A DNA stretch of 6,973 nt from Kiritimatiellota bacterium (GCA_013151705.1 JAADHT010000082.1:1-6973); one strand, 5' to 3'. Positions 1 to 6,060 are shown, counted from the stretch's first letter. Notes: generated by a model not told the origin, from the letters alone. Numbers and translations: made by a program.

Positions 1-2
1 AC

Positions 3-182
3 TATCTTCAATATGGATGTGTCGTCAATCATAATACCAAAGAATATACATGTTATTCCCAAAAAGATCCATTTAAAAACAAAAAAAACACATTAAATTA
101 CGAGTTATGGAATGAGGCGGTGCGCCTAATGAGACCTTTTCGAACAGGGTCTTGGGAGGATCATCGCGACATTCAAAACTGA
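3..182 (+). CDS. C-terminal 59 codons of an unrecognised protein (5'-truncated by the window)
   Basis: The frame starting at base 3 is open from the window edge to a TGA at 180-182. It encodes a hydrophilic tail containing YLQYGC near its start and YELWNEAVRLMRPFRTGSWEDHRD near its end, in two pieces: YELWNEAVRL and MRPFRTGSWEDHRD. The composition, rich in Trp, Arg, Asp and Glu with few low-complexity stretches, looks like the end of a real globular enzyme. The other two frames stop early. The stop lies 18 bases before the start of the next gene, whose SD sits in that gap, so the two are probably co-transcribed. I do not recognise the family with confidence. A phytanoyl-CoA-dioxygenase-like or other metabolic enzyme is possible, but no catalytic residue falls inside the window. 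Seen: the open frame and spacing. Inferred: coding status and operon membership. Confidence 0.6.
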   Translation, partial: YLQYGCVVNHNTKEYTCYSQKDPFKNKKNTLNYELWNEAVRLMRPFRTGSWEDHRDIQN

Positions 183-184
183 TG

Positions 185-194
185 AAAAAAGGAG
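185..194 (+). promoter_or_regulatory. SD sequence that decides the start of the URO-D-like gene
   Basis: The run AAAAAAGGAG ends at 194. An ATG at 195 would touch it with no spacing, whereas the in-frame ATG at 201 has six bases of spacing. The pyruvate kinase gene in this window has the same GGAG-6-ATG arrangement, so the 201 start is preferred. Confidence 0.75.
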
Positions 195-200
195 ATGGCT

Positions 201-1439
201 ATGTGTGTCTTAAAACAAGCCGACAAAGAGATTTTACGGGAATTGGCGAAAGAATATGCGGAAATAGCCGCTTTACCTATTCACGAAGAGAAAAAAAAGT
301 TATGGATTAAACTCAATGGACTTCAGCGGATCAGACCCATGGTCATGCTGGATCAAGTGTGCTGGAATGAGATGGATCATAACGGAGAACTTACGAACAG
401 GTGTGAAGATTCATTTCTCCGCTCTTTAGAGAGTTTTTTCAGAAGAAACCTTTACCAATGGGAACATTTTCCCGTTGACAAGGTTTTTGATCCGTGGATA
501 AATGTCCCCAAGGCGATCAGTAATACTGGTTTTGGCGTTCAAATCAATGAAGAAACTGTTGTTTTTGAAGCGGGAAGCGTTCTAAGCCATAAATATGAAA
601 ATCTTTTTCAAACAGACGAGGATCTTGAAAAAATCCAGGTTCCGCAAATAAATCACGACAAAGCGGAAACGGAAAAGCGTCTTGCCAAGGCGCATGAGAT
701 TTTTGACGGTATTCTTGAAGTTCGTTCTACAGGCATGGCTCCATATCTCTCACTCTGGGATCCTATTTCAATGTGGATGAGTGTTGAAGATGCCCTTTTT
801 GCAATGATTGACAAACCTGAGTTTATGCATAAGCTCTTGAGGCGAATGACGGATGGTTACCTTGACATGCTTGATCAACTTGAGGACCAGGGATTGCTCT
901 CTGGACAGCAAAGCGTGATTCATTGCACGGGAGCTTTCACCGACGAACTGCCGGCAAAAGGATATAATCCGGAAACCCCGCGTTGCATGGATCTCTGGAT
1001 GTTTGGCCTCGCGCAGATGCTAGGAATAGTTTCTCCCGCGATGTATGATGAATTTGAGATTCAATATACCAGCCTTATCTGTGAAAGATTCGGTTTGGTT
1101 TATTACGGATGTTGTGAACCGCTTGACAAAAAAATAGAGCAAGTCAGAAAGCTGCCTAATGTCCGTAAAATTTCGATGAGTCCCTGGGCTGATCATGAGA
1201 ATGGAGCCGCTGAAATAGGGAGAGATTTCGTTTTCTCCTCAAAACCGAACCCGGCGCATCTCGCCACAAGCACTTTTGACGACGATTTGATCCGTTGCGA
1301 ATTGACTAAAATAAAACAAGCCTGCGATAGAAATAATTCTCCTCTTGAATTTATTTTGAAAGATATCAGCACGGTATGCCATAAACCAGAGCGTTTGGAC
1401 AAATGGGCGAAAATCGCAATGGAAGTCGCTGAAAACTAA
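201..1439 (+). CDS. URO-D superfamily protein, methyltransferase-like (MtaA/CmuA-related)
   Basis: A 412-residue cytosolic protein with no signal peptide or membrane segment. The overall pattern matches the uroporphyrinogen-decarboxylase-like superfamily, which includes true HemE and the zinc methyltransferases that move methyl groups to or from corrinoid proteins or coenzyme M. Features in 412-residue numbering: a helical N-terminus with DQVCWNEMD near 51-59; a conserved-looking middle at about 177-195 (TGMAPYLSLWDPISMWMSV); IHCTGAF at about 240-246; YYGCCEPLDKKI at about 301-312; SMSPWAD at 325-331; SSKPNPAHL at 346-354; and a C-terminal helix. His241-Cys242 and the Cys303-Cys304 pair region are candidate zinc ligands, by analogy with the His-X-Cys...Cys set of MtaA-type enzymes, although here His and Cys are adjacent. 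Length and motifs fit the uncharacterised branch better than HemE, so tetrapyrrole synthesis is unlikely. It probably shares an operon with the truncated gene upstream. Substrate unknown. Confidence 0.85.
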   Translation: MCVLKQADKEILRELAKEYAEIAALPIHEEKKKLWIKLNGLQRIRPMVMLDQVCWNEMDHNGELTNRCEDSFLRSLESFFRRNLYQWEHFPVDKVFDPWINVPKAISNTGFGVQINEETVVFEAGSVLSHKYENLFQTDEDLEKIQVPQINHDKAETEKRLAKAHEIFDGILEVRSTGMAPYLSLWDPISMWMSVEDALFAMIDKPEFMHKLLRRMTDGYLDMLDQLEDQGLLSGQQSVIHCTGAFTDELPAKGYNPETPRCMDLWMFGLAQMLGIVSPAMYDEFEIQYTSLICERFGLVYYGCCEPLDKKIEQVRKLPNVRKISMSPWADHENGAAEIGRDFVFSSKPNPAHLATSTFDDDLIRCELTKIKQACDRNNSPLEFILKDISTVCHKPERLDKWAKIAMEVAEN

Positions 1440-1520
1440 AATAATAAAGCCAAACCCGTTCCCTTTGTTTCCTCTTTGTTGAAAAATTGAAATCAATTTG
1501 AACAAGATCATTTCGGGAGA

Positions 1521-1535
1521 CCGCCTAATCGGCGG
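1521..1535. terminator. Short GC hairpin between convergent genes
   Basis: CCGCC (1521-1525) and GGCGG (1531-1535) form a perfect 5-bp stem with a 5-base loop. It lies 81 bases after the URO-D-like stop. No T-run follows on either strand, so it is a weak candidate for intrinsic termination and may instead be a repeat remnant. Confidence 0.3.
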
Positions 1536-1567
1536 CGCGTGAGCTTTGGGATTCGCGGTATGTCTTC

Positions 1568-1591
1568 CCGCTATTTCCGCGGAATTAGCGG
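1568..1591. terminator. 24-base near-perfect dyad, possible bidirectional terminator
   Basis: CCGCTA (1568-1573) pairs with TAGCGG (1586-1591), and the centre TTCCGCGGAA is itself a perfect palindrome. Only one position pair (T/T) is mismatched. It lies between two converging genes, 56 bases beyond the minus-strand stop, which fits a shared terminator. It lacks a U-tract, so a dispersed palindrome is equally possible. Between it and the minus-strand stop there are looser dyads, such as GCCTC/GAGGC at 1591-1608. Confidence 0.35.
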
Positions 1592-1646
1592 CCTCGCGGG
1601 CATGAGGCTACTTCTCGTATGCTTGCGAGGCGTTTGCGAGTAGGAT

Positions 1647-2267
1647 CTACTTGGGCGCCTCCAGTTTGGTTCCAGCGTCTTGAAGTTTTTTAACATACTT
1701 GTCGGGATCCGCTTCGACCTTGGAGATGCAGCCCGGGCAACATACATATACGCGCTTGCCTTTGACATCGGCGTAGAACTTTTTATTGATTTTGCCACCC
1801 ATAACCGGACAATTGGTTTGAGATTTCAAATCCGACTTGTCGGCATTGGACTGATTCTTCATCGGGCAATTCTTCATTTTGCCACTCATCATCGTCATGC
1901 ACTTGCTCATCATCTTCTTTTTATCCGCGTCGGACATATTCTTCATCATCGGACATTTCGACATCATTTTCGCCATCCGCTCTTTAGTCAATGGCTTCTT
2001 GTTTTTGTTCGTCGACATCATGTATTTCATCATCGAACATTTCGACATCATAGCCTTCCGCTCGGCTGCGGTCTTTCCCTTCATCATAGGGCAGTTCGCC
2101 ATCATTTTTTGAATATCGGTCTTGCTCATTCCCTTTTTTATGGGACATTGCATCGGTTTTTCCTTGGCTACGGCTTTTCGCTTACCTCCGCGGAACTGTC
2201 CGAAAACCGACCCCATCGTAAACAAAAACACAACCATCATCGCCGACATCATCATTGACTTTCTCAT
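1647..2267 (-). CDS. Secreted Met/Cys/Lys-rich metal-binding protein with C-terminal YHS/TRASH-like domain
   Basis: A 206-residue protein. Residues 1-23 form a signal peptide (MRK, a Met-rich hydrophobic core, then SVFG), so it should be exported. Residues 38-137 carry repeated motifs built around a Cys followed by Met and Lys: CPIKK at 41, CPMMK at 59, CSMMK at 77, CPMMK at 105, CMTMM at 123 and CPMK at 134. Several are preceded by KMMxxC or MMSKC. Spacing is 18, 18, 28, 18 and 11 residues. Residues 153-195 resemble the YHS/TRASH metal-binding domain: CPVMGGKI, an aromatic FYADVKGKRVYV, then CCPGC (176-180) and DPDKYVKKL. Known for the family: such domains occur in heavy-metal ATPases and metallochaperones, and Met/Cys clusters typically bind Cu(I) or Ag(I). 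Inference: a periplasmic or cell-surface copper buffer or sensor. The start is supported by AAAAGGA nine bases upstream. No ATPase, oxidase or regulator lies beside it, so the metal is not settled by context. Confidence 0.8.
   Translation of the reverse strand: MRKSMMMSAMMVVFLFTMGSVFGQFRGGKRKAVAKEKPMQCPIKKGMSKTDIQKMMANCPMMKGKTAAERKAMMSKCSMMKYMMSTNKNKKPLTKERMAKMMSKCPMMKNMSDADKKKMMSKCMTMMSGKMKNCPMKNQSNADKSDLKSQTNCPVMGGKINKKFYADVKGKRVYVCCPGCISKVEADPDKYVKKLQDAGTKLEAPK
1942..2051 (-). repeat. Duplicated 26-base segment within the Met/Cys-rich gene
   Basis: Bases 1942-1967 and 2026-2051 are identical at 25 of 26 positions and lie 84 bases (28 codons) apart. They encode the MMSKC(P/S)MMK units around Cys105 and Cys77. 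Near-identity at DNA level, including wobble positions, points to recent in-frame duplication or gene conversion. Confidence 0.8.
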
Positions 2268-2413
2268 TTGCCAATTTCCTTTTTTGTTGAAAACACGCCG
2301 CCATCAGCCTTCCTGATATATGCGACACCACTCCCACTAACATCGAACAGGCTCAATAGCCTTCCACATCAATAAGGACGAGCGGAAAACCGAAACGTTA
2401 CAAACAAGTCTGT

Positions 2414-2442
2414 TTTTTATCATTCCATCCTCGTTTTTCCAA
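2414..2442 (-). promoter_or_regulatory. Weak sigma-70-type promoter candidate for the Met/Cys-rich gene
   Basis: Read on the minus strand, TTGGAA (2442-2437) and TAAAAA (2419-2414) are separated by exactly 17 bases and each matches the consensus at four of six positions. Transcription would start near 2407, giving a leader of about 140 bases. I found no better match between the gene and the pyruvate kinase 3' end. Confidence 0.3.
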
Positions 2443-2639
2443 TAAACACCACCTGACGCCACTCAGTCGCGCGGATGACTTCAGCGTTCAAAGCAGGTGT
2501 GGGCGACATCAACAAAAACATTGAATCGAAGTGTGAATTATCACATAAGGAGATCAATTATGGCAAGCTCTATCACGAAACGTGCGTCATCTGCTCATGG
2601 GGCAATTGTCCATCATGCGTTTGCAAGACGCGCCTCATG
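2443..2639. other. Intergenic stretch without a supported gene
   Basis: No convincing gene. An ATG at 2560 on the plus strand has a good SD (AAGGAG, seven bases away), but its frame runs through the dispersed repeat and then antisense through the pyruvate kinase 3' end. A 12-base near-palindrome centred on CAATTG lies at about 2600-2611, and TCATGCG occurs twice just before the repeat. I see no RNA gene. Confidence 0.5.
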
Positions 2640-2681
2640 CGCTCGCGACACGGCTCGCTCAGACTTTTGCGATTGGCTCTA
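2640..2681 (+). repeat. Dispersed 42-base repeat, copy 1, overlapping the pyruvate kinase stop
   Basis: This segment matches 5891-5932 at 41 of 42 positions in the same orientation. Its last three bases (CTA) are the reverse complement of the pyruvate kinase TAG stop, so the repeat abuts and supplies the end of that gene. It would lie in the 3' untranslated part of the pyk message. The sequence does not fold well alone. Confidence 0.85.
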
Positions 2682-4139
2682 TGAGACTTTTTTAACTTTC
2701 ACGGTGTTCACTCTCCACCCCTTTGGTGTGATATCTCCAGTGAGGAAAATCAAAAGCTCTCCGGCTCGCACCATCTTTTGGCGTTTTAGAGTGAGTTCGT
2801 ACAACCCAAGAGAGCACATGGAATCATCTCCGTCCTCAAAGCGACCTTTATCATCAAGTAAAACCGGATGGACATTATGATAAAACGCCATTTGCTGATA
2901 AACGTCCCTGTTGAATGTGGCGGCGTAAACAGGAGATTGCGGACGATACTTGGAAATCACCCGCACGGAACTACCCGAATGCGTCATCACCGCCAGAGCT
3001 TTCTCGTTGAGAAAATATGAGAGATGAGACGCTGCCGCGCAAAGTCCCTGCGTCAAATCATGAATTTCAGGTAGATCAAGTGAAAGATGATAATGCTCAT
3101 TGAGAAGAGAACTTTCCGTTTCCACTATAATATCTCTCATCGCGGCCACCGCTTTCAACGGAAATTCGCCGACAGCGGTCTCATTTGAAAGCATCACCGC
3201 GTCGGTTCCGTCGAGGATGGCGTTGGCGACATCACTCGCCTCCGCTCTAGTAGGACGAGGATTGTCGACCATAGAGCTCAACATCTCGGTGGCTACGACC
3301 GTCAATTTACCGCGGAGATTCGCCTGTCGCAATATCTCTTTCTGTACCATTGGAACTTTAGCGAAGGAAATCTCGACCGCCAGATCGCCGCGGGCGACCA
3401 TAATCCCATCAGAGACCTCTAGAATCTCGTCTAAGTGGTCAACCCCTTCCGGCTTCTCGATCTTGGAAATTATCGGTACGGATTTTTTCATTTTCGACAT
3501 TAAACGCTTCAGCTTCACAACATCCTCCGCGCGCCTGACGAACGACAACCCCATATAATCCACACCAGCCTTGAGTCCGAATTCGGCGTCTTCGCGGTCT
3601 TTCGCGGTCAACGCCGGGAGAGAGATGTCCGTATACGGCAGATTGATTCCCTTGCCGGTGAGAATAGTTCCGCCATTGACCACTTTGCACAAAACCTCTT
3701 TCCTGCTTTTATCCGTTTTCAAAACAGTAAGAATAATTTTACCGTCCGCTAAAAGGATTCTTTTTCCGGCTTTGGCGTCTGAAGCTATCTGTTTGTAGGT
3801 CGTTGGAAGAACCGAAATGATTTTTTTATTTGAGATCTCTTTCGTTTTGTGGATGGAATTTCCGGATAGAATAAGCTCCCCGCCCTTTCTCACCACAACT
3901 GGTTCGTTCAACACCCCGACCCTGATTTTAGGCCCCTGCAAATCCTGCAGAATGGCGATTGATTTTTTCAATTCCTTGCCAACCGCTCGAATGGTGTTGA
4001 TAACCTTTTGGTGTTCAGCATAGGTTCCGAAAGAAAAATTCAGTCTAAACACATCAACGCCGGCCTTAGCCAGTTTGGCTATGCTCTTCTTGTCGTTGGA
4101 CGCCGGCCCCAACGTGGCGATAATCTTTGCTCTTTTCAT
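2679..4139 (-). CDS. pyk: Pyruvate kinase, predicted K+-independent type
   Basis: A 486-residue cytosolic glycolytic enzyme that transfers phosphate from phosphoenolpyruvate to ADP, giving pyruvate and ATP. The barrel begins with KIIATLGPAS (5-14). Arg32, Asn34 and Ser36 are in FRLNFSFG, followed by LQDLQGPKIRVG (64-75). The B domain follows. The catalytic core is SKIEKPEGVDHLDEI with Lys226 and metal ligand Glu228, then MVARGDLAVE with metal ligand Asp252, then ATEM with Thr284, then PRPTRAEASDVANAILDGTD (294-313). The C-terminal domain contains MTHSGSSVRVISKYRP (385-400). Leu67, Gln68, Lys71 and Val74 match the signature of K+-independent pyruvate kinases, which have Lys where the muscle enzyme has Glu117. 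Oddities: Phe37 replaces the usual His of NFSHG, Ala254 the usual Gly of GDLGVE, and Glu285 the usual Gln of ATQM. The start is supported by AGGAG six bases upstream; length is normal. The stop overlaps a dispersed repeat. Confidence 0.97.
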   Translation of the reverse strand: MKRAKIIATLGPASNDKKSIAKLAKAGVDVFRLNFSFGTYAEHQKVINTIRAVGKELKKSIAILQDLQGPKIRVGVLNEPVVVRKGGELILSGNSIHKTKEISNKKIISVLPTTYKQIASDAKAGKRILLADGKIILTVLKTDKSRKEVLCKVVNGGTILTGKGINLPYTDISLPALTAKDREDAEFGLKAGVDYMGLSFVRRAEDVVKLKRLMSKMKKSVPIISKIEKPEGVDHLDEILEVSDGIMVARGDLAVEISFAKVPMVQKEILRQANLRGKLTVVATEMLSSMVDNPRPTRAEASDVANAILDGTDAVMLSNETAVGEFPLKAVAAMRDIIVETESSLLNEHYHLSLDLPEIHDLTQGLCAAASHLSYFLNEKALAVMTHSGSSVRVISKYRPQSPVYAATFNRDVYQQMAFYHNVHPVLLDDKGRFEDGDDSMCSLGLYELTLKRQKMVRAGELLIFLTGDITPKGWRVNTVKVKKVS

Positions 4140-4156
4140 AGGTCACTCCTATTTTT

Positions 4157-4169
4157 CGCGAAACTCGCG
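4157..4169. other. Small hairpin just upstream of the pyruvate kinase SD
   Basis: CGCGA (4157-4161) and TCGCG (4165-4169) form a 5-bp stem with a 3-base loop. In the pyk message it would sit six bases before the AGGAG. It could affect initiation, but the stem is short. Confidence 0.3.
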
Positions 4170-4175
4170 GCTCAC

Positions 4176-4220
4176 CGGACGCCCACGTAGGGACGTTCCC
4201 GCGTGGGTGTCCGCATTTTT
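4176..4220 (+). terminator. Strong plus-strand hairpin with T5 tract between two minus-strand genes
   Basis: CGGACGCCCACG (4176-4187) pairs with CGTGGGTGTCCG (4202-4213), and GGGA (4190-4193) pairs with TCCC (4197-4200) around a CGT loop. Two positions (4181/4208 and 4188/4201) are G.U-type pairs only on the plus strand. T5 follows at 4216-4220. This is the shape of a Rho-independent terminator reading rightwards, although both flanking genes read leftwards. It may stop antisense transcription leaving pyk, or be a member of a dispersed palindrome family. On the minus strand it lies in the pyk leader without a U-tract. An AT-rich stretch (TATATAAAA on the minus strand, about 4227-4219) could hold a -10 element, but no good -35 precedes it. 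Confidence 0.55.
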
Positions 4221-4311
4221 ATATAAAATTCCAAATAATGCGATGAAAATGATTTGGCATTGCAATGTATTTCCCACATTGTCCAACTGCAAGTTTAGTG
4301 TTTCATATTTC

Positions 4312-4336
4312 GGCGCTCGCCCCCTTTTCGAGCACC
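4312..4336 (-). terminator. Candidate 3' hairpin of the beta-helix gene
   Basis: On the minus strand GGTGCTCG and CGAGCGCC form an 8-bp stem (one U.G pair) with a 9-base loop, about 20 bases beyond the stop. No U-tract follows, so it is a weak or factor-dependent terminator at best. Confidence 0.35.
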
Positions 4337-4356
4337 TTCATTGTTTGGCAGAGGAA

Positions 4357-5688
4357 TTATTTTATTAGGGAAGAGCTGGCGCCGCAATCATTCGCCAATG
4401 GTGACGCCACTGCTTTCAGAGCGTCGTCCACGGAAATCCGCGGCAGCCAGATCGGGCTATCGGCTTTTATATCGTCGGCGCGTTGATTCAAACCTAAAAT
4501 GGAACGTAGCATATTAGCTCTCGTTTTCTGTGGTTTGATGTCGGCTTCCACAGCGTTGCGGTCAATCAAAACACGTGATCCATATAGAGTCAACCACTCT
4601 TTACTAATCGGAATAGTTATCTTTGAGTTCTTGTTGTCTCCTGAATCATCGGAGAGATACTCGGCCTCGTCCTCGAGATCGTCAAACTGTATTTTGGAGT
4701 CGCCGACAGTCTCGTAATATGTTGAATCAACCGCTCCAATAAGAATATTGTTTTTCAAATTCAGAGGCCACTTGCCTTGCTTTTGAATATTGAATCGGTC
4801 TGAGAACGCGATAATGTTGTTTGCGAAATCCGCGACGACTTCGGAGTCGGTTTTGAAACCCACTCCGGAAAAGCTGGAGACGAAAGCGTCATATTTCCAA
4901 ATGAAAAGAATCGAGTTGTTTTTAATTGTGAACTTTGGAGCCAACGCCTCATTGCGTCCAGCCCACGAAGTGCCGGCGTAAATCCCCGTTCCAGTGCAGT
5001 TTATCACTAAATTATTCTCAATCAGAATACGGCTTTTAGCGTAGCCGAATACAGCCAAAGCGCCTTGGGTGGGAGCGGAATTGAGAACAAGATTGTTCTT
5101 GACCGTGATGTTCCAAGGAGTTTTGAAGTCGGGAGAGCGACTGACTCGAACAAATATCCCCCCGCGGTCCGGTGTCGGATTCGCCCCTGTTTTAGGACTT
5201 GCCAAACGTACGATTTTTAGTTGTTTGACGGTTTTGTAGTGATTCTGAGCGCCTTGATCCACTATCAATCCATCAATGAGGATCGGGGTGATGATTTTCG
5301 TCCGATATTTCGAAAGGTCAATGGAGACTCTTGGGGAAACCTTGTAGTTTTTCGTTTTGTTGTCGCCTGAAAAAATGGTTTTATATTTTCCCCATGGATC
5401 GCGCGATGAGAAATCATCGGAATACCCGCCTATGATGGAAACAGGCACTTTGATAATATCGGCTCCGGACTTCCCTCTTCCCGGATACGTTCCCGCTGCG
5501 ATATGGACGACATCTCCTGGTTTCAATTTTGAGACGATATTGCCTAAATCCTTCGCTGGCTTGCTTTTCTTTCCGGACTTCCCCTTCCCGCGTGCGGCTG
5601 AAACATACCAATCCCTTGCTGAAACTTGAATTTGAGACGCTACCAACAACAACACGATTGACGCTCCGAACAACTTTTTGAATTTCAT
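4357..5688 (-). CDS. Secreted right-handed parallel beta-helix repeat protein
   Basis: A 443-residue protein with a clear signal peptide: MKFKKLFG, a hydrophobic core, and VSA before a likely cleavage after Ala24. The mature N-terminus begins DWYVSAARGKGKSG, continues with KPAKDL (44-49) and LKPGDVVHIAAGTYPGRG (55-72), then SIIGGYSDDFSSRDP (84-97). This is the opening pattern of DUF1565-like and pectate-lyase-fold surface proteins. Beta-helix rungs with Asn ladders follow: NITVKNNLVLNS (193-204), ILIENNLVINCTGTGIYAG (221-239), FTIKNNSILF, ADFANNIIAF and LNLKNNILIG (to about 318). An acidic segment (FDDLEDEAEYLSDDSGDN, 335-352) separates the helix from a non-repetitive C-terminus. I see no catalytic signature, so a polysaccharide-binding or degrading role is only inferred. 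Residue 1 is placed at base 5688, where AAGG lies eight bases upstream, rather than at the in-frame ATG at 5724, which has poor SD spacing and would put 12 polar residues ahead of the signal peptide. It lies upstream of pyk on the same strand, 217 bases away, so co-transcription is uncertain. Confidence 0.88.
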   Translation of the reverse strand: MKFKKLFGASIVLLLVASQIQVSARDWYVSAARGKGKSGKKSKPAKDLGNIVSKLKPGDVVHIAAGTYPGRGKSGADIIKVPVSIIGGYSDDFSSRDPWGKYKTIFSGDNKTKNYKVSPRVSIDLSKYRTKIITPILIDGLIVDQGAQNHYKTVKQLKIVRLASPKTGANPTPDRGGIFVRVSRSPDFKTPWNITVKNNLVLNSAPTQGALAVFGYAKSRILIENNLVINCTGTGIYAGTSWAGRNEALAPKFTIKNNSILFIWKYDAFVSSFSGVGFKTDSEVVADFANNIIAFSDRFNIQKQGKWPLNLKNNILIGAVDSTYYETVGDSKIQFDDLEDEAEYLSDDSGDNKNSKITIPISKEWLTLYGSRVLIDRNAVEADIKPQKTRANMLRSILGLNQRADDIKADSPIWLPRISVDDALKAVASPLANDCGASSSLIK

Positions 5689-5785
5689 AATAACGACCTT
5701 CTTTTTGTTGACGACGGAAGACATGCTTTGAGCGACAACCTGTCTCGCCCTCTATATGACATGCCGGCTTAAATTGGACACTAAG
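5689..5785. other. Upstream region of the beta-helix gene
   Basis: About 100 bases holding the beta-helix SD and presumably its promoter. On the minus strand a TATAGA-like box lies near 5757-5752, but I could not pair it with a convincing -35 element, so no promoter is claimed. Confidence 0.3.
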
Positions 5786-5806
5786 GAGCCAGTCGCAAAA
5801 GTCTGA
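5786..5806 (-). repeat. Diverged inverted copy of the dispersed repeat
   Basis: These 21 bases are the reverse complement of 5910-5930 with a single mismatch, and are likewise a 20-of-21 inverted match to copy 1. Similarity decays beyond 5806. Together with 5910-5930 it forms a 21-bp stem whose only non-canonical pair (5792/5924) is G.U on the plus strand. Confidence 0.85.
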
Positions 5807-5814
5807 ACAGCTTG

Positions 5815-5843
5815 TCCTCCATAGCTCGTAGAGCGAAGGAGGA
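5815..5843. repeat. Hairpin inside the loop of the inverted repeat pair
   Basis: TCCTCC (5815-5820) pairs with GGAGGA (5838-5843), and CTC/GAG can pair further inside. It sits in the 103-base loop between the two repeat arms and suggests a multi-stem folded element. Confidence 0.5.
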
Positions 5844-5890
5844 ACCGCGCGACATCCCATTATGAGTGGTGGGTGGATTTTTCAAAGCGG

Positions 5891-5932
5891 CGCTCGCAAC
5901 ACGGCTCGCTCAGACTTTTGCGATTGGCTCTA
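5891..5932 (+). repeat. Dispersed 42-base repeat, copy 2
   Basis: It matches 2640-2681 at 41 of 42 positions, differing only at the eighth base. Its right end, CTA, is exactly where the large palindrome begins, and the same CTA ends copy 1, so this is a true boundary of the repeat unit. No gene overlaps it. Confidence 0.85.
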
Positions 5933-6060
5933 ACCTGGATCCGTGAAAATCCGGCGGCACCGTAGATGCGAGGCAGCAGTAGGTGAAGTGTGGTGACCAC
6001 TCGAACCTGCTGCTAACAAAGTAGATATGGTGCCGCCGGATTTCCCTCGCGGATTCAGGT
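5933..6060 (+). repeat. 128-base imperfect palindrome, MITE-like or structured RNA element
   Basis: Outer arms 5933-5946 and 6047-6060 form 14 pairs. After a 3-base bulge (6044-6046), arms 5947-5964 and 6026-6043 form 18 more, including 15 consecutive perfect pairs across AAATCCGGCGGCACC. An inner stem pairs 5975-5984 with 6005-6014 (10 pairs), capped by a small AGTG/CACT hairpin. All four non-Watson-Crick pairs (5938, 5944, 5962, 5980) are G.U or U.G on the plus strand. CTA precedes (5930-5932) and follows (6061-6063) the palindrome, as a 3-bp target duplication would. It has no coding capacity. A non-autonomous transposable element, a REP-like element and a transcribed hairpin all remain possible. 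Confidence 0.7.

Noticed and set aside
1680..2258. Long plus-strand ORF rich in His and Phe opposite the Met/Cys-rich gene
   Set aside because: It is the antisense image of the ATG-rich and AAG-rich codons of that gene, which has the signal peptide, SD and recognisable domain.
2560..2880. Plus-strand ORF with a good SD (AAGGAG, seven bases before ATG) starting MASSITKRASS
   Set aside because: Its frame crosses the dispersed repeat and then runs antisense through the end of pyruvate kinase. The composition is rich in Ser, Arg and Ala with no recognisable domain. The SD may be coincidental.
5414..5860. Minus-strand ORF overlapping the beta-helix N-terminus
   Set aside because: It is an out-of-frame shadow of the beta-helix gene extended through the inverted repeat copy.
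6000..6011. tRNA T-loop-like GGTTCGA on the minus strand
   Set aside because: The flanks do not form a T-stem, and no anticodon arm or acceptor stem can be assembled; it lies within the large palindrome.
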